Shown: positions 34,164-46,466, counted from the first letter of the stretch. The stretch is DNA of 64,000 nt from Polynucleobacter hirudinilacicola (GCF_002192535.1 NZ_NAIA01000001.1:371333-435332); one strand, 5' to 3'. Numbers and translations are program-made. Notes: generated by a model not told the origin, from the sequence alone.

Positions 34164-34736
34164 ATGATTGATTCTGAAGTAGCCGCAAATCCACAAGCTA
34201 CTGGCAATATGCGCTGGTACGTTATTCACGCCTATTCCGGCATGGAAAAGAGCGTCAAAAAAGGCCTTGAAGAGCGTATTGCACGTTCTGGCATGCCCGA
34301 GAAATTTGGCCGTATTTTGGTCCCTTCCGAAGAGGTTGTGGAGATTAAATCCGGCACAAAATCAGTAACTGAGCGTCGTTTCTTCCCGGGATATGTCCTG
34401 ATTGAGATGGAAATGACCGATGAGAGCTGGCATTTGGTGAAAAATACCCCAAAAGTGACCGGTTTCGTAGGCGGTGTTCGCAACCGTCCAAGCCCGATTT
34501 CTACAGCAGAAGTTACCAAAATCATGGATCAAATGCAGGCTGGGGTTGATAAACCTAAGCCTAAGACTCTATTTGAGGTTGGTGAAATGGTCCGCGTTAA
34601 AGAAGGTCCCTTTACAGACTTCAACGGAAACGTTGAGGAAGTGAACTATGAGAAGTCAAGATTACGCGTTTCTGTTACAATATTTGGCCGCGGTACCCCA
34701 GTTGAGCTGGAGTTCGGTCAGGTAGAAAAGATGTAA
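34164..34736 (+). CDS. nusG: Transcription termination/antitermination factor NusG
   Basis: Binds the RNA polymerase clamp and, through its KOW domain, Rho or S10. It is 190 aa. The NGN domain starts at [20 protein letters not shown] (about residue 14), preceded by a short extension. [12 protein letters not shown] and the KOW motif [18 protein letters not shown] are present. Confidence 0.97.
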   Translation: MIDSEVAANPQATGNMRWYVIHAYSGMEKSVKKGLEERIARSGMPEKFGRILVPSEEVVEIKSGTKSVTERRFFPGYVLIEMEMTDESWHLVKNTPKVTGFVGGVRNRPSPISTAEVTKIMDQMQAGVDKPKPKTLFEVGEMVRVKEGPFTDFNGNVEEVNYEKSRLRVSVTIFGRGTPVELEFGQVEKM

Positions 34737-34883
34737 AAACAAGGACTTAGTCCTGTTTTGCAGTGCAGTAGTTTAAGGGGTTAGCAATAACCGAGGAGCG
34801 GAGCTAGAAAGCCAAAAACTAGCGAAGCGTTTACTCAACGGCGGTCTTTCCTAATGAGGTTGGGCGCGCTTTAAGGAGCACAC

Positions 34884-35315
34884 ATGGCAAAGAAGATTAT
34901 TGGCTTTATCAAGCTGCAGATCCCTGCAGGTAAAGCAAATCCATCACCACCCGTAGGTCCAGCATTGGGTCAGCGCGGTCTTAACATTATGGAATTCTGT
35001 AAGGCATTTAATGCTCAAACTCAGAGCATGGAACCTGGCCTGCCAATTCCAGTCGTGATTACAGCGTTTGCTGATAAGAGCTTCACATTCATCATGAAGA
35101 CTCCTCCAGCAACCATCATGATTAAGAAGGCTGCAAAGATCGAAAAAGGATCACCACGTCCCCATACCGATAAGGTAGGAAAAATTACACGTGCTCAAGC
35201 AGAAGAAATTGCTAAAGCAAAAATGCCAGATTTGACAGCAGCCGATATGGACGCAGCTGTTAGAACAATCGCTGGTAGCGCCCGTTCCATGGGCATCACT
35301 GTGGAGGGTCTCTAA
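34884..35315 (+). CDS. rplK: 50S ribosomal protein L11
   Basis: Part of the GTPase-associated centre, 143 aa, with [23 protein letters not shown] at the start of the RNA-binding N-domain. The 147-base gap upstream contains a small hairpin right after nusG (around 34737-34761) and a structured leader, the usual place for L1 autoregulation of rplKA. A site was not identified with confidence. Confidence 0.97.
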   Translation: MAKKIIGFIKLQIPAGKANPSPPVGPALGQRGLNIMEFCKAFNAQTQSMEPGLPIPVVITAFADKSFTFIMKTPPATIMIKKAAKIEKGSPRPHTDKVGKITRAQAEEIAKAKMPDLTAADMDAAVRTIAGSARSMGITVEGL

Positions 35316-35317
35316 TC

Positions 35318-36019
35318 ATGACTAAGTTATCTAAACGCGTAAAAGCAATTCAATCTAAGGTTGATCGCAATAAATTCTATTCATTGGACGATGCATTGAA
35401 CCTCGTTAAAGAGTGTGCAACTGCTAAGTTTGATGAGTCTATTGACGTTGCTGTTCAGTTGGGTATTGATGCTAAGAAATCTGACCAAGTTGTGCGTGGC
35501 GCAGTAGTGCTCCCAGCTGGTACAGGTAAGCATGTTCGTGTTGCTGTTTTTGCACAAGGCGAGAAGGCTGAGCAAGCCAAAGCTGCTGGTGCAGAAATCG
35601 TTGGCATGGAAGATCTTGCTGAACAAATTAAAGGCGGCAAAATTGATTTTGATATTTTGATCGCATCCCCGGACACAATGAAAATTGTGGGTACTTTAGG
35701 TCAAGTATTAGGCCCACGTGGTTTGATGCCGAATCCAAAAGTCGGAACTGTGACTCCTGACGTTGCTACTGCAGTGAAGAATGCAAAAGCTGGTCAAGTG
35801 CAATTCCGTGTGGACAAAGCCGGTATCGTGCATGCAAGCATTGGTCGTCGTTCATTCGAGCCAACTGCATTGAAGTCAAACTTGCTCGCATTGCTCGAGG
35901 CTTTGAATAAAGCAAAGCCACCTGCATCTAAGGGAATTTATTTAAAGAAGGTTGCCGTAAGCAGCACCATGGGTGCAGGCGTTCGTGTAGACCAAGCATC
36001 GTTACAGGCAGCTCAATAA
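35318..36019 (+). CDS. rplA: 50S ribosomal protein L1
   Basis: Stalk-forming protein and, in relatives, translational repressor of rplKA. It is 233 aa. The signature [27 protein letters not shown] lies around residues 112-138. It starts 2 bases after the rplK stop, so the two genes are translationally coupled. Confidence 0.97.
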   Translation: MTKLSKRVKAIQSKVDRNKFYSLDDALNLVKECATAKFDESIDVAVQLGIDAKKSDQVVRGAVVLPAGTGKHVRVAVFAQGEKAEQAKAAGAEIVGMEDLAEQIKGGKIDFDILIASPDTMKIVGTLGQVLGPRGLMPNPKVGTVTPDVATAVKNAKAGQVQFRVDKAGIVHASIGRRSFEPTALKSNLLALLEALNKAKPPASKGIYLKKVAVSSTMGAGVRVDQASLQAAQ

Positions 36020-36143
36020 GTAGCTTGCAACAAAAAGAACTTTGGGTCGACTCTTGCTCTTTGAGTGGGAGTCGAACATCAAAGACCGTTGGTGAATTAG
36101 TTGCTTGTAAAGAGTTAATTCTTAATCGTTACGAAAGTAATAG

Positions 36144-36242
36144 CCAGCGCAGATGGCGACCCTGAAAAGATTTTCACAAGAGTCTTTGTGAACAAATGAT
36201 CAGACGCTGGTGTGTAACCCCAACTGGAAACAGTTGGTTTTT
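36144..36242 (+). promoter_or_regulatory. rplJ leader: L10-type structure followed by a terminator-shaped hairpin
   Basis: In the 236-base gap before rplJ, CCAGCG (36144-36149) closes with CGCTGG (36205-36210) around an inner TTCACAA/TTGTGAA stem (36173-36179 with 36186-36192), which resembles an L10(L12)4-binding leader. It is followed by CCAACTG-GAAA-CAGTTGG (36220-36237) and TTTTT (36238-36242), an intrinsic-terminator shape ending 13 bases before the GTG. This suggests transcription attenuation, translational control by the L10 complex, or both. Confidence 0.65.
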
Positions 36243-36255
36243 ATGGAGTTAAACC

Positions 36256-36903
36256 GTGCCTTTGAATGTACAAGACAAAAAAGCGATTGTTGCTGATGTC
36301 GGCGCTCAATTGGCTGGAGCCCAAACTGTCGTGCTCGCTGAATACCGTGGTATTCCAGTAGAGCAGTTGACAAAGCTACGTGCTAGCGCACGTGACCAAG
36401 GTGTATATCTTCGCGTTTTGAAGAACACATTGGCACGCCGTGCTGCACAAGGCACACAGTTTGAGCCTCTTGCTGATTCGATGGTTGGCCCCTTGATTTA
36501 TGGCATTTCTGCTGATCCGATTGCTTCGGCAAAAGTATTGCAGGCCTTTGCTAAGACTCAAGACAAGTTAGTCATTACTGCTGGCTTATACAACGGCAAG
36601 TTGTTAGACGTTGCAGGCGTAAAAGCCCTTGCAACAATTCCAAGCCGCGACGAGTTGTTATCACAGTTACTAGGTGTGATGTTGGCACCGGTATCAGCGA
36701 TGGCTCGCGTATTGGGCGCAGTAGCAGCACAAAAGGCAGCTGGAGCACCTGCTCCTGTAGCCGAAGTGGCAGCACCTGCAGTTGAAGCAGCAGCACCAGC
36801 AGCAGTCGTTGCTGAAGCCGCCGCTCCAGAAGCAGCTGCTGAGCCTGCAGCCGCAGCCCCAGAAGCTGGAACAGAAGCAAACGAAACCCCTGCCGCTGAA
36901 TAA
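36256..36903 (+). CDS. rplJ: 50S ribosomal protein L10 with a long Ala-rich C-terminal tail
   Basis: Stalk base protein that anchors L7/L12 dimers, 215 aa from GTG 36256. GGAG at 36245-36248 is the ribosome site. Residues 1-160 are a normal L10, including the L12-binding helix near 134-158. Residues 161-215 form an extra low-complexity tail made almost wholly of Ala, Pro, Glu and Val. Most L10 proteins end near 165-175, so the tail is unusual. It ends with a proper stop and shows no frameshift. Confidence 0.96.
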   Translation: MPLNVQDKKAIVADVGAQLAGAQTVVLAEYRGIPVEQLTKLRASARDQGVYLRVLKNTLARRAAQGTQFEPLADSMVGPLIYGISADPIASAKVLQAFAKTQDKLVITAGLYNGKLLDVAGVKALATIPSRDELLSQLLGVMLAPVSAMARVLGAVAAQKAAGAPAPVAEVAAPAVEAAAPAAVVAEAAAPEAAAEPAAAAPEAGTEANETPAAE

Positions 36904-36939
36904 GCGACAGATTAACTATTTAAGTATTAGGAGCTAAAA

Positions 36940-37317
36940 ATGGCGATTACTAAAGAAGAAATCATTGATGCAGTAGGTAGCATGTCTGTTATGGATTTGA
37001 ACGACTTGGTTAAAGCGTTCGAAGAGAAGTTTGGCGTTTCAGCTGCAGCGATGGCTGTTGCTGGTCCTGCTGGTGCAGGCGGCGGCGGTGCTGCTGCTGA
37101 AGAGCAGACAGAATTCACTGTTAACTTGCTCGAAGCTGGCGCAAACAAGGTTTCAGTAATTAAGGCAGTTCGCGAAATTACTGGTCTTGGCTTGAAAGAA
37201 GCTAAGGACTTGGTTGACGGTGCACCGAAGCCAATCAAAGAAGCTGTTGACAAGAAAACTGCTGAAGAAGCCAAGAAGAAGCTTGAAGAAGCTGGCGCTA
37301 AAGCAGAACTCAAGTAA
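36940..37317 (+). CDS. rplL: 50S ribosomal protein L7/L12
   Basis: Stalk protein that recruits GTPase factors, 125 aa. It has the N-terminal dimerisation domain, an Ala/Gly hinge ([21 protein letters not shown]) and the C-terminal factor-binding domain with [20 protein letters not shown]. An AGGAG at 36929-36933 precedes the ATG. Confidence 0.98.
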   Translation: MAITKEEIIDAVGSMSVMDLNDLVKAFEEKFGVSAAAMAVAGPAGAGGGGAAAEEQTEFTVNLLEAGANKVSVIKAVREITGLGLKEAKDLVDGAPKPIKEAVDKKTAEEAKKKLEEAGAKAELK

Positions 37318-37362
37318 TACAAACTTTGCTAGCGCTTCTCAAAAAGGGGCGTTAGCTACGTT

Positions 37363-37484
37363 GGGTTTGACCATTAGTGGTCAAACCCGATTTCATTTCT
37401 GATTGAAATCGGGTTTGCCTTCTGATACGACTGCAGAATGCAAGTTTGGTCGGACACTAGATCTATACGATTTAGTGTTGTCCG
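37363..37484 (+). promoter_or_regulatory. rplL-rpoB intergenic structured region with competing hairpins
   Basis: GGGTTTGACC (37363-37372) pairs with GGTCAAACCC (37379-37388). The right arm of that stem overlaps AAACCCGATTTC (37383-37394), which pairs perfectly over 12 bp with GAAATCGGGTTT (37405-37416). The two stems cannot form together. A third stem, CGGACACTA (37451-37459) with TAGTG..TCCG (37473-37484), follows. This fits an attenuator or RNase III processing region that sets RNA polymerase subunit output against L7/L12. Confidence 0.65.
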
Positions 37485-37544
37485 CCAGTGATTGGTAGTG
37501 GCCAATCGCCAAATCTTTGTACAGTCGCTGAATTCGGAGATGAA

Positions 37545-40500
37545 ATGAACTATAGCTTCACCGAACGCAAGCGAGTCCGTAAAAGCTTTGCTAAGCGAGT
37601 AAATAACCATCAGGTTCCGTACCTGATCGCAACGCAGCTGGAATCCTACGCTAAATTTTTACAGGCTGAAAAGCCAGCAATGTCTCGTCTTACTGAGGGA
37701 CTTCAAGCTGCCTTTACATCAGCATTCCCAATTGTGTCTAACAACGGCTATGCACGTATGGAATACGTGTCTTACCAGTTATCGCAGCCACCATTTGACG
37801 TTAAAGAATGTCAACAACGTGGTTACACATACCACTCTGCCTTACGCGCAAAAGTTCGCTTGATTATTTATGATCGCGAAGCGCCGACCAAGGTTAAAGA
37901 AGTAAAAGAGAGCGAAGTCTACATGGGTGAAATTCCACTCATGACAGAAAACGGCTCTTTTGTAATCAACGGTACTGAGCGCGTGATCGTTTCTCAGTTG
38001 CACCGTTCCCCAGGCGTGTTCTTTGAACACGATAAGGGTAAGACACATAGCTCAGGTAAGTTGCTGTTCTCAGCACGTATCATTCCTTACCGTGGCTCAT
38101 GGCTCGATTTCGAGTTTGATCCAAAAGATATTCTGTATTTCCGTGTTGACCGTCGTCGTAAGATGCCTGTCACCATTTTGCTCAAAGCAATTGGTCTAAA
38201 TAACGAGCAGATTCTTGCGAATTTCTTCAATTTTGATCATTTTGCGTTGACCGCTAATGGCGCCTCAATGGAATTTGTTCCAGAGCGTTTGCGCGGCCAA
38301 TTGGCCAACTTTGATGTGCTCGATAAGAATGGTGTAGTAGTCATTCAAAAAGACAAGCGTATCAATGCAAAGCATATTCGTGAACTCGAAGCTGCTAAGA
38401 CAAAAACGATCGCTGTGCCAGATGACTATTTGGTTGGTCGTGTGGTTGCACGCAATATTGTTGATCCAGATTCTGGTGAAATCTTGGCTTACGCTAATGA
38501 TGAAATCACCGAAGAGTTATTGGCTACATTGCGCGATGCTGGAATCAAGCAGTTGGAAACCATCTACACCAATGATTTAGATTCTGGCGCATACATTTCT
38601 CAGACATTGCGTACTGATGAAACTGCTGATCAAACAGCAGCACGTATCGCTATCTACCGCATGATGCGTCCTGGTGAGCCTCCAACAGAAGATGCTGTTG
38701 AAGCCTTGTTCCAGCGCTTGTTCTATAGCGAAGATACTTACGATTTATCTCGTGTTGGCCGTATGAAGGTCAATAGCCGTTTGAACCGCCCAGAAATGGA
38801 AGGTCCAATGGTTCTGTCGAATGAAGATATTCTCGACACCATTAAGTCTCTCGTAGATTTACGTAACGGCAAAGGCGAAGTAGACGATATCGATCACTTA
38901 GGTAATCGTCGTGTACGTTGCGTTGGCGAATTGGCTGAAAACCAATTCCGTGCTGGTTTGTCACGTGTTGAGCGTGCGGTTAAAGAACGTCTCGGTCAAG
39001 CCGAAACAGAAAACCTCATGCCGCATGACTTGATTAACAGCAAGCCAATCTCTTCTGCTATTCGTGAGTTCTTCGGTTCCTCACAGTTGTCCCAGTTTAT
39101 GGACCAAACCAACCCACTTTCAGAGATTACGCACAAGCGTCGTATTTCTGCATTGGGACCTGGTGGTTTGACCCGCGAGCGCGCAGGCTTCGAAGTACGC
39201 GACGTGCATCCAACCCACTATGGACGTGTTTGCCCAATCGAAACTCCAGAAGGACCAAACATTGGTTTGATCAACTCACTCGCGCTATTTGCACGTTTGA
39301 ATGAGCATGGATTCCTCGAGACTCCATATCGCAAGGTTTCTAATAGCAAGGTAAGCGATGAAGTGGTTTACCTCTCTGCGATTGAAGAAGCCAAGTATGT
39401 GATTGCTCAGGCGAATGCAACGATCGACAAAAACGGTAAATTGGCTGACGAATTAGTTTCTGCTCGTCAAGCTGGTGAGACTATGATGGTTAGCCCAGAG
39501 CGCATCGATTTCATCGACGTTGCTCCTAGCCAGATCGTTTCTGCTGCTGCTTCACTCGTTCCATTCTTAGAGCACGATGATGCGAACCGCGCCTTGATGG
39601 GTGCGAACATGCAGCGTCAAGCAGTTCCTTGCTTGCGTCCAGATAAGCCATTGGTTGGTACAGGTTTAGAGCGCATTGTTGCAGTTGACTCTGGCACTGT
39701 TGTATTAGCTAATCGCGGCGGTATCGTGGATTACGTTGATGCAAACCGTGTTGTTATTCGTGTAAACGATGATGAAACTGCAGCCGGTGAAGTTGGTGTG
39801 GATATTTATAACCTCATCAAGTACACCCGTTCAAACCAAAATACCAATATCAATCAACGACCAATCGTGAAGGTTGGCGATCGTGTAGCGCGCGGCGACG
39901 TAGTTGCTGACGGCGCATCTACCGATTTGGGCGAATTGGCCTTGGGTCAAAACATGACTGTGGCGTTTATGCCATGGAACGGTTACAACTTCGAAGATTC
40001 AATCTTGATCTCTGAAAAAGTTGTTGCTGATGACCGTTACACCTCTATTCATATTGAAGAGTTGTCGGTTGTTGCACGTGATACCAAGCTTGGCTCAGAA
40101 GAAATTACTCGCGATATTTCCAATTTGGCAGAGTCACAACTCTCCCGCTTGGATGAGAGCGGTATCGTTTACATTGGTGCTGAAGTTGAAGCTGGCGACG
40201 TATTGGTTGGTAAGGTAACTCCAAAGGGCGAGACTACTCTCACTCCTGAAGAGAAGCTCCTCCGTGCGATTTTCGGTGAAAAAGCCTCTGACGTTAAAGA
40301 TACTTCTTTGCGCGTTCCTTCAGGAATGATTGGTACCGTTATTGATGTTCAAGTCTTCACCCGTGAAGGTATTGAGCGCGATGCCCGTGCACAGTCCATC
40401 ATTCAAGAAGAATTACAACGCTATCGTTTGGACTTAAACGACCAGTTGCGCATTGTTGAGGGCGATGCCTTCATGCGTTTAGAAAAACTGTTGGTTGGCA

Positions 40501-41645
40501 AAGTTGCTAACGGCGGCCCTAAGAAATTAGCTAAAGGCACCAAGATCGACAAGGATTACCTTGCTGATTTGGATAAATACCATTGGTTTGATATTCGTCC
40601 ATCAGATGATGATGTTGCTTCTCAAGTTGAGGCAATTAAATCTTCTATTGAAGCGAAGCGTAAGCAGTTTGATGAGGCTTTTGAAGAGAAGCGTACCAAG
40701 CTTACCCAGGGCGATGATTTACAGCCTGGCGTAACGAAGATGGTGAAGGTGTACTTGGCTGTTAAGCGTCGCTTACAGCCTGGTGACAAGATGGCTGGTC
40801 GTCACGGTAACAAGGGCGTGGTTTCTAAAATCGCCCCTGCAGAAGACATGCCATTTATGGCTGACGGACGCCCTGTAGACATCGTTTTGAACCCATTGGG
40901 TGTTCCTTCCCGTATGAACGTTGGCCAGATCTTGGAAACCCACTTAGGTTGGGCTGCCCAAGGTATTGGTAAGCGTATCGACGAGATGGTTCGCGAACAC
41001 GCTAAGCAAACTGAATTACGTAAGTTCTTCAAGCAGCTTTATAACGAAACCGGTCGTATCGAAGATATCGACAATTTCACTGATGAGCAAATTACTGTTT
41101 TGGCTGAGAATCTTCGCCAAGGCTTGCCATTTGCAACACCAGTGTTTGACGGCGCCACTGAAGCAGAAATCGGACGCATGCTCGAGTTGGCTTATCCACA
41201 AGATGTTGCGACATCTTTGAAGATGACTCCTTCACGTCAGCAAATGATTTTGTGCGACGGCCGTACTGGCGATCAATTTGAGCGTCCAGTAACTGTTGGT
41301 GTAATGCATGTCTTGAAACTCCACCATTTGGTCGACGACAAGATGCATGCACGTTCAACCGGACCTTACTCATTAGTAACGCAACAGCCATTGGGTGGTA
41401 AAGCCCAGTTTGGTGGTCAGCGCTTTGGTGAGATGGAAGTTTGGGCCCTCGAAGCATACGGTGCTTCATATGTCTTGCAGGAAATGCTGACAGTGAAGTC
41501 CGATGACGTCGCAGGCCGTACCAAGGTTTACGAAAACATCGTCAAGGGCGAGCACACGATTGATGCTGGCATGCCCGAATCCTTCAACGTGCTGGTAAAA
41601 GAAATCCGTTCGTTGGGTATTGACATTGACATGGAGCGCAACTGA
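37545..41645 (+). CDS. rpoB: DNA-directed RNA polymerase subunit beta
   Basis: Catalytic core subunit, 1366 aa. The start is ATG 37545 ([15 protein letters not shown]) behind GGAGA at 37536-37540. The open frame extends 19 codons upstream but without family sequence. The rifampicin region is wild-type in appearance ([31 protein letters not shown]), as are the C-terminal [10 protein letters not shown] and [23 protein letters not shown] motifs. Confidence 0.98.
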   Translation: MNYSFTERKRVRKSFAKRVNNHQVPYLIATQLESYAKFLQAEKPAMSRLTEGLQAAFTSAFPIVSNNGYARMEYVSYQLSQPPFDVKECQQRGYTYHSALRAKVRLIIYDREAPTKVKEVKESEVYMGEIPLMTENGSFVINGTERVIVSQLHRSPGVFFEHDKGKTHSSGKLLFSARIIPYRGSWLDFEFDPKDILYFRVDRRRKMPVTILLKAIGLNNEQILANFFNFDHFALTANGASMEFVPERLRGQLANFDVLDKNGVVVIQKDKRINAKHIRELEAAKTKTIAVPDDYLVGRVVARNIVDPDSGEILAYANDEITEELLATLRDAGIKQLETIYTNDLDSGAYISQTLRTDETADQTAARIAIYRMMRPGEPPTEDAVEALFQRLFYSEDTYDLSRVGRMKVNSRLNRPEMEGPMVLSNEDILDTIKSLVDLRNGKGEVDDIDHLGNRRVRCVGELAENQFRAGLSRVERAVKERLGQAETENLMPHDLINSKPISSAIREFFGSSQLSQFMDQTNPLSEITHKRRISALGPGGLTRERAGFEVRDVHPTHYGRVCPIETPEGPNIGLINSLALFARLNEHGFLETPYRKVSNSKVSDEVVYLSAIEEAKYVIAQANATIDKNGKLADELVSARQAGETMMVSPERIDFIDVAPSQIVSAAASLVPFLEHDDANRALMGANMQRQAVPCLRPDKPLVGTGLERIVAVDSGTVVLANRGGIVDYVDANRVVIRVNDDETAAGEVGVDIYNLIKYTRSNQNTNINQRPIVKVGDRVARGDVVADGASTDLGELALGQNMTVAFMPWNGYNFEDSILISEKVVADDRYTSIHIEELSVVARDTKLGSEEITRDISNLAESQLSRLDESGIVYIGAEVEAGDVLVGKVTPKGETTLTPEEKLLRAIFGEKASDVKDTSLRVPSGMIGTVIDVQVFTREGIERDARAQSIIQEELQRYRLDLNDQLRIVEGDAFMRLEKLLVGKVANGGPKKLAKGTKIDKDYLADLDKYHWFDIRPSDDDVASQVEAIKSSIEAKRKQFDEAFEEKRTKLTQGDDLQPGVTKMVKVYLAVKRRLQPGDKMAGRHGNKGVVSKIAPAEDMPFMADGRPVDIVLNPLGVPSRMNVGQILETHLGWAAQGIGKRIDEMVREHAKQTELRKFFKQLYNETGRIEDIDNFTDEQITVLAENLRQGLPFATPVFDGATEAEIGRMLELAYPQDVATSLKMTPSRQQMILCDGRTGDQFERPVTVGVMHVLKLHHLVDDKMHARSTGPYSLVTQQPLGGKAQFGGQRFGEMEVWALEAYGASYVLQEMLTVKSDDVAGRTKVYENIVKGEHTIDAGMPESFNVLVKEIRSLGIDIDMERN

Positions 41646-41646
41646 T

Positions 41647-44600
41647 ATGAAAGCATTGCTCGATTTATTTAAGCAAACGCAGGGCGAAGAACAGTTTGAT
41701 GTCATCAAAATTGGTCTCGCATCTCCTGAGAAAATTCGCTCATGGTCTTTTGGCGAAGTACGCAAACCAGAAACCATCAACTATCGGACTTTTAAGCCCG
41801 AGCGTGATGGTTTGTTCTGCGCCAAAATTTTTGGACCAACCAAAGACTACGAGTGCTTATGCGGTAAGTACAAACGCTTAAAGTTCCGTGGCGTAATCTG
41901 CGAGAAGTGCGGTGTTGAAGTTACTCTCGCTAAGGTGCGTCGTGAGCGCATGGGTCACATTGAGTTGGCAGCCCCTGTAGCGCACATTTGGTTCTTGAAG
42001 TCCCTACCATCCCGTTTGGGCATGGTTCTCGATATGACATTGCGTGATATCGAGCGCGTTCTCTACTTTGAAGCATATGTAGTGGTTGATCCCGGCATGA
42101 CTCCTGAAGGCGCAATGAAGCGCGGTCAGATCATGTCTGAAGATGAATACATTGCGAAGACCGAAGAGTATGGTGACGGTGCATTCACCGCCATCATGGG
42201 CGCAGAAGGCATTCGTGATCTCTTGCGTTCGATTGATATCGATCGTGAAGTAGAAACTATTCGTGCAGACTTAAAAGCAACTGGTAGCGATGCCAAGATC
42301 AAGAAATACGCTAAGCGCTTAAAAGTGCTCGAGGCGTTCCAGACTTCAGGTATCAAGCCTGACTGGATGATCATGGAAGTATTACCAGTATTGCCACCTG
42401 AATTGCGCCCATTGGTGCCATTGGATGGCGGTCGCTTTGCTACCTCCGATTTGAACGACCTCTATCGTCGTGTGATCAACCGTAATAACCGCTTGAAGCG
42501 TTTGTTAGAGTTGCGCGCACCAGAGATCATCGTTCGTAACGAAAAACGGATGTTGCAAGAAGCGGTTGACTCATTACTCGACAACGGTCGTCGTGGTAAG
42601 GCTATGACTGGCGCTAACAAGCGTCCTCTCAAGTCCTTGGCTGAGATGATCAAAGGTAAGAGCGGTCGTTTCCGTCAAAACTTGTTGGGTAAACGTGTTG
42701 ACTACTCTGGTCGTTCAGTCATCGTGGTTGGTCCGACATTGAAATTGCATCAGTGTGGCTTACCAAAACTGATGGCTTTGGAATTGTTCAAGCCATTTAT
42801 TTTCAATAAGCTTGAGACTTTGGGAATTGCAACCACTATTAAGGCTGCGAAGAAAGAAGTTGAAAGCCAGACTCCAATCGTTTGGGACATTCTCGAAGAA
42901 GTGATTCGTGAACACCCAATCATGCTAAACCGTGCGCCTACATTGCACCGTCTCGGTATCCAGGCTTTCGAGCCAATGCTGATTGAAGGTAAAGCAATCC
43001 AATTGCACCCATTAGTCTGCGCGGCATTTAACGCGGACTTTGACGGTGACCAAATGGCGGTTCACGTTCCTTTGTCGCTCGAAGCGCAAATGGAAGCACG
43101 TACCTTGATGTTGGCTTCGAACAACGTATTGTTCCCAGCTAACGGCGAGCCATCAATCGTTCCTTCACAGGACGTGGTGTTGGGTCTGTACTACGCTACA
43201 CGCGACAAGATCAACGGTAAGGGCGAGGGCATGGTTTTCGCTAACATTACTGAAGTAGTGCGTGCATACGAAGCAGGTCAAGTTGAATTGGCTTCTCGTG
43301 TTGCTGTGCGTATTACTGAGTATGAGATCGTGGATAAGAAGGCAGAAGGTGATGCGCGTTTTGTCCAGAAGACCAAGATCTATCAAACATCAGTTGGCCG
43401 TGCAATCTTGTCTGAAATTTTGCCTAAGGGCATGTCTTTCGAGGAAATCAACAAGCCTTTGAAGAAAAAAGAAATCTCACGCTTGATCAACACTTCATTC
43501 CGTAAGTGCGGTTTGCGTGAAACAGTGATTTTTGCTGACCGTCTCTTGCAGTCTGGTTTCCGTTTGGCAACCAATGCTGGTATCTCTGTTGCGATTGACG
43601 ATATGTTGATCCCAACTTCTAAAGAGCGCATTATCACCGAGGCTTCTGCCAAGGTTAAAGAGTATGACAAGCAGTTCATGTCAGGTCTTGTAACCAATCA
43701 AGAGCGTTATAACAACGTGGTTGATATTTGGGGTGCTGCTGGTGACCAAGTTGGTAAGGCGATGATGGATGAGTTGTCACACGTTGACGTACTCGACCGC
43801 AACGGTAAGACTGTTCGTCAAGAATCCTTTAACTCCATTTACATGATGGCGGATTCTGGTGCACGTGGATCTGCAGCGCAGATTCGTCAGTTGGCTGGTA
43901 TGCGTGGTTTGATGGCTAAGCCAGATGGCTCCATCATTGAAACCCCAATTACTGCCAACTTCCGTGAAGGTTTGAACGTATTGCAGTACTTCATCTCAAC
44001 CCACGGTGCTCGTAAGGGTCTGGCTGATACCGCCCTGAAGACAGCAAACTCTGGTTACTTGACACGTCGTTTGTGCGACGTTACTCAGGACCTCGTGGTG
44101 ATTGAAGAAGATTGCGGCGCAACTTCTGGCGTAACAATGAAAGCGCTTGTTGAAGGCGGCGAAATTATCGAAGCATTGCGTGATCGTATTTTGGGTCGTG
44201 TATGCATCGGTGACATCGTTCATCCTGACACACAAGAAGTCATCGTTCCGAATGACACCTTGCTCGATGAAGATCATGTTGATCAAATCGTGGCATTGGG
44301 TATTGACGAAGTTAAAGTTCGCACAGTATTGTCTTGCTTAACTCGCTTCGGCTTGTGCGCTAAGTGCTACGGACGTGATCTAGGTCGCGGTGGTTTGGTA
44401 AACGTTGGCGAGGCAGTAGGCGTTATCGCTGCTCAGTCGATCGGTGAGCCAGGCACACAGTTGACTATGCGTACCTTCCACATCGGTGGTGCAGCGTCAC
44501 GTGCTTTGGTTGCAAGCAATATTGAAGCCAAGTCTAACGGTGCCTTGAAGTTCTCCGGCACGATGCGTGTTGTGAAGAACGCGAAGGGTGAGCAGATCGT

Positions 44601-45909
44601 GATTTCACGTTCTGGCGAAGCCTTGATCGTTGACGAGAATGGTCGCGAGCGCGAGCGTCATAAAGTGCCTTACGGCGCAACTCTCTTGTTAAAAGAAGAT
44701 GCAGCAGTCAAGGCCGGCGCAAGCTTGGCGACCTGGGATCCATTAACACGCCCGATTATTTCTGAGTACGCAGGTGTTGCCCGTTTCGACAACGTTGAAG
44801 AAGGTGTAACTGTTGCTAAGCAGGTTGACGAAGTTACCGGTCTTTCTACTTTGGTAGTTATTGACGGCAAGCGTCGTTCTGCAGCAAGCAAAGGCGTTCG
44901 CCCAATGATCAACTTGGTTGATGAAAAGGGTAATGAAGTCATGATCGCCGGTACTGATCATCCAGTAAACATTGGCCTCCAAGTGGGCGCCTTGATTACT
45001 GTTAAAGATGGCCAGAAAGTTGAAGTTGGTGAAGTATTGGCGCGTATTCCAATTGAATCACAGAAGACCCGCGACATTACCGGTGGTTTGCCACGCGTTG
45101 CAGAATTGTTCGAAGCACGTTCACCAAAAGATGCAGCAGTATTGGCGAAAGTTACTGGAACAGTTTCCTTCGGTAAAGAAACCAAAGGTAAACAGCGTTT
45201 GGTTATCACCGATATGGACGGCGAAGCTAATGAATTCTTGATTCCGAAAGAGAAGCAAGTTCTCGTTCATGACGGTCAAGTTGTGAACAAGGGCGAGATG
45301 ATTGTGGAAGGCCCTGCAGATCCACATGACATCTTGACTCTTAAAGGTATCGAAGAGTTGGCTATCTACATCGTTGACGAAGTTCAGGACGTATATCGTC
45401 TCCAGGGTGTGAAGATTAATGACAAGCACATTGAAGTCATCGTGCGTCAGATGTTGCGTCGTGTTCAGGTAACTGATCCAGGCGATACATCATTCATCAC
45501 TGGTGAACAAGTTGAGCGTTCTAAGTTGTATGACGCTAACGATGCTGTGATTGCCCAAGGTAAGCACCCAGCTCAGTTCGACAACGTATTGCTAGGTATT
45601 ACTAAGGCATCCTTGTCGACCGACAGCTTTATTTCAGCGGCTTCTTTCCAAGAAACCACCCGTGTATTGACCGAAGCCGCAATTATGGGCAAGACCGATA
45701 CACTCCGTGGCCTCAAGGAAAACGTCATTATTGGTCGCTTGATCCCTGCTGGTACCGGCTTGTCTTATCGCCGCGCACGTAAGGTCAGGGAGCAATTCGA
45801 GCGTGATCGCGCTCAAATGATTGCCGCCGAAGAGGAAGCAATGGCCAATATGCCTGTAGAAATTGAGGCTGAAGTCGTTACTCCTACTGGGGAGGCTGAT
45901 CCAAGCTAA
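41647..45909 (+). CDS. rpoC: DNA-directed RNA polymerase subunit beta'
   Basis: Largest core subunit, 1420 aa. ATG 41647, one base after the rpoB stop, gives [12 protein letters not shown]. The zinc site [19 protein letters not shown] is near residue 70-90, the catalytic Mg-binding NADFDGDQM is at 462-470, and the second zinc cluster (CGATSG with [13 protein letters not shown]) is near 820-905. The C-terminus ends in an acidic, Pro-containing tail. A terminator follows. Confidence 0.98.
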   Translation: MKALLDLFKQTQGEEQFDVIKIGLASPEKIRSWSFGEVRKPETINYRTFKPERDGLFCAKIFGPTKDYECLCGKYKRLKFRGVICEKCGVEVTLAKVRRERMGHIELAAPVAHIWFLKSLPSRLGMVLDMTLRDIERVLYFEAYVVVDPGMTPEGAMKRGQIMSEDEYIAKTEEYGDGAFTAIMGAEGIRDLLRSIDIDREVETIRADLKATGSDAKIKKYAKRLKVLEAFQTSGIKPDWMIMEVLPVLPPELRPLVPLDGGRFATSDLNDLYRRVINRNNRLKRLLELRAPEIIVRNEKRMLQEAVDSLLDNGRRGKAMTGANKRPLKSLAEMIKGKSGRFRQNLLGKRVDYSGRSVIVVGPTLKLHQCGLPKLMALELFKPFIFNKLETLGIATTIKAAKKEVESQTPIVWDILEEVIREHPIMLNRAPTLHRLGIQAFEPMLIEGKAIQLHPLVCAAFNADFDGDQMAVHVPLSLEAQMEARTLMLASNNVLFPANGEPSIVPSQDVVLGLYYATRDKINGKGEGMVFANITEVVRAYEAGQVELASRVAVRITEYEIVDKKAEGDARFVQKTKIYQTSVGRAILSEILPKGMSFEEINKPLKKKEISRLINTSFRKCGLRETVIFADRLLQSGFRLATNAGISVAIDDMLIPTSKERIITEASAKVKEYDKQFMSGLVTNQERYNNVVDIWGAAGDQVGKAMMDELSHVDVLDRNGKTVRQESFNSIYMMADSGARGSAAQIRQLAGMRGLMAKPDGSIIETPITANFREGLNVLQYFISTHGARKGLADTALKTANSGYLTRRLCDVTQDLVVIEEDCGATSGVTMKALVEGGEIIEALRDRILGRVCIGDIVHPDTQEVIVPNDTLLDEDHVDQIVALGIDEVKVRTVLSCLTRFGLCAKCYGRDLGRGGLVNVGEAVGVIAAQSIGEPGTQLTMRTFHIGGAASRALVASNIEAKSNGALKFSGTMRVVKNAKGEQIVISRSGEALIVDENGRERERHKVPYGATLLLKEDAAVKAGASLATWDPLTRPIISEYAGVARFDNVEEGVTVAKQVDEVTGLSTLVVIDGKRRSAASKGVRPMINLVDEKGNEVMIAGTDHPVNIGLQVGALITVKDGQKVEVGEVLARIPIESQKTRDITGGLPRVAELFEARSPKDAAVLAKVTGTVSFGKETKGKQRLVITDMDGEANEFLIPKEKQVLVHDGQVVNKGEMIVEGPADPHDILTLKGIEELAIYIVDEVQDVYRLQGVKINDKHIEVIVRQMLRRVQVTDPGDTSFITGEQVERSKLYDANDAVIAQGKHPAQFDNVLLGITKASLSTDSFISAASFQETTRVLTEAAIMGKTDTLRGLKENVIIGRLIPAGTGLSYRRARKVREQFERDRAQMIAAEEEAMANMPVEIEAEVVTPTGEADPS

Positions 45910-45919
45910 TTTGGTAATT

Positions 45920-45943
45920 CTGGCCAGAAATGGCCAGTTTTTT
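45920..45943 (+). terminator. Intrinsic terminator after rpoC
   Basis: CTGGCCA (45920-45926) pairs with TGGCCAG (45931-45937) across a GAAA tetraloop, followed by six T. It is a clean end for the rplKAJL-rpoBC transcript. Confidence 0.92.
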
Positions 45944-45952
45944 CCTTCGAGG

Positions 45953-45981
45953 TTGACGGAAAAGGCTGGCCAAGCTAGAAT
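45953..45981 (+). promoter_or_regulatory. Promoter of the str operon (rpsL-rpsG-fusA-tuf-rpsJ)
   Basis: TTGACG (45953-45958), 17 bases, then TAGAAT (45976-45981). It lies between the rpoC terminator and rpsL, leaving a leader of about 100 bases. It is the best-matched protein-gene promoter in the window. Confidence 0.85.
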
Positions 45982-46085
45982 GCTGAGTTCTACTGATTCA
46001 GAAGAGGGTCTTTTTGACCTAGAAATTCTCTAAGTCATTGATTTTCTTGAAGAAAGCAACAAAGAAGTACTAACCGAGCTATTTT

Positions 46086-46466
46086 ATGCCAACAATTAAT
46101 CAATTATTACGCAAGCCAAGAACAAGGCTTACCGTTAAAAGCAAGAGCCCTGCGTTGCAAAACAGCCCGCAGCGCCGTGGTGTGTGTACACGCGTGTACA
46201 CAACCACTCCTAAAAAGCCTAACTCTGCGCTTCGTAAAGTAGCTAAAGTTCGCTTAACCAATGGTTTTGAAGTGATTTCATACATTGGTGGTGAAGGCCA
46301 TAACCTCCAGGAGCACTCAGTCGTGTTGATCCGCGGTGGTCGTGTAAAGGACTTGCCAGGTGTGCGTTATCACATCGTTCGCGGTTCTTTGGACCTACAA
46401 GGCGTTAAAGATCGTAAGCAAGCCCGTTCTAAGTACGGTGCTAAGCGCGCTAAGAAAGCTGCTTAA
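46086..46466 (+). CDS. rpsL: 30S ribosomal protein S12
   Basis: Decoding-centre protein, 126 aa, with the conserved [20 protein letters not shown] and [13 protein letters not shown] segments. The Lys residues at the classical streptomycin-resistance positions (TPKKPNS and VKDLPG) look wild type. Confidence 0.98.
   Translation: MPTINQLLRKPRTRLTVKSKSPALQNSPQRRGVCTRVYTTTPKKPNSALRKVAKVRLTNGFEVISYIGGEGHNLQEHSVVLIRGGRVKDLPGVRYHIVRGSLDLQGVKDRKQARSKYGAKRAKKAA

Noticed and set aside
34737-34883. A definite L1-binding site in the rplK leader
   Set aside because: The leader is structured and the location is right, but I could not match the L1 recognition loop with confidence by eye.
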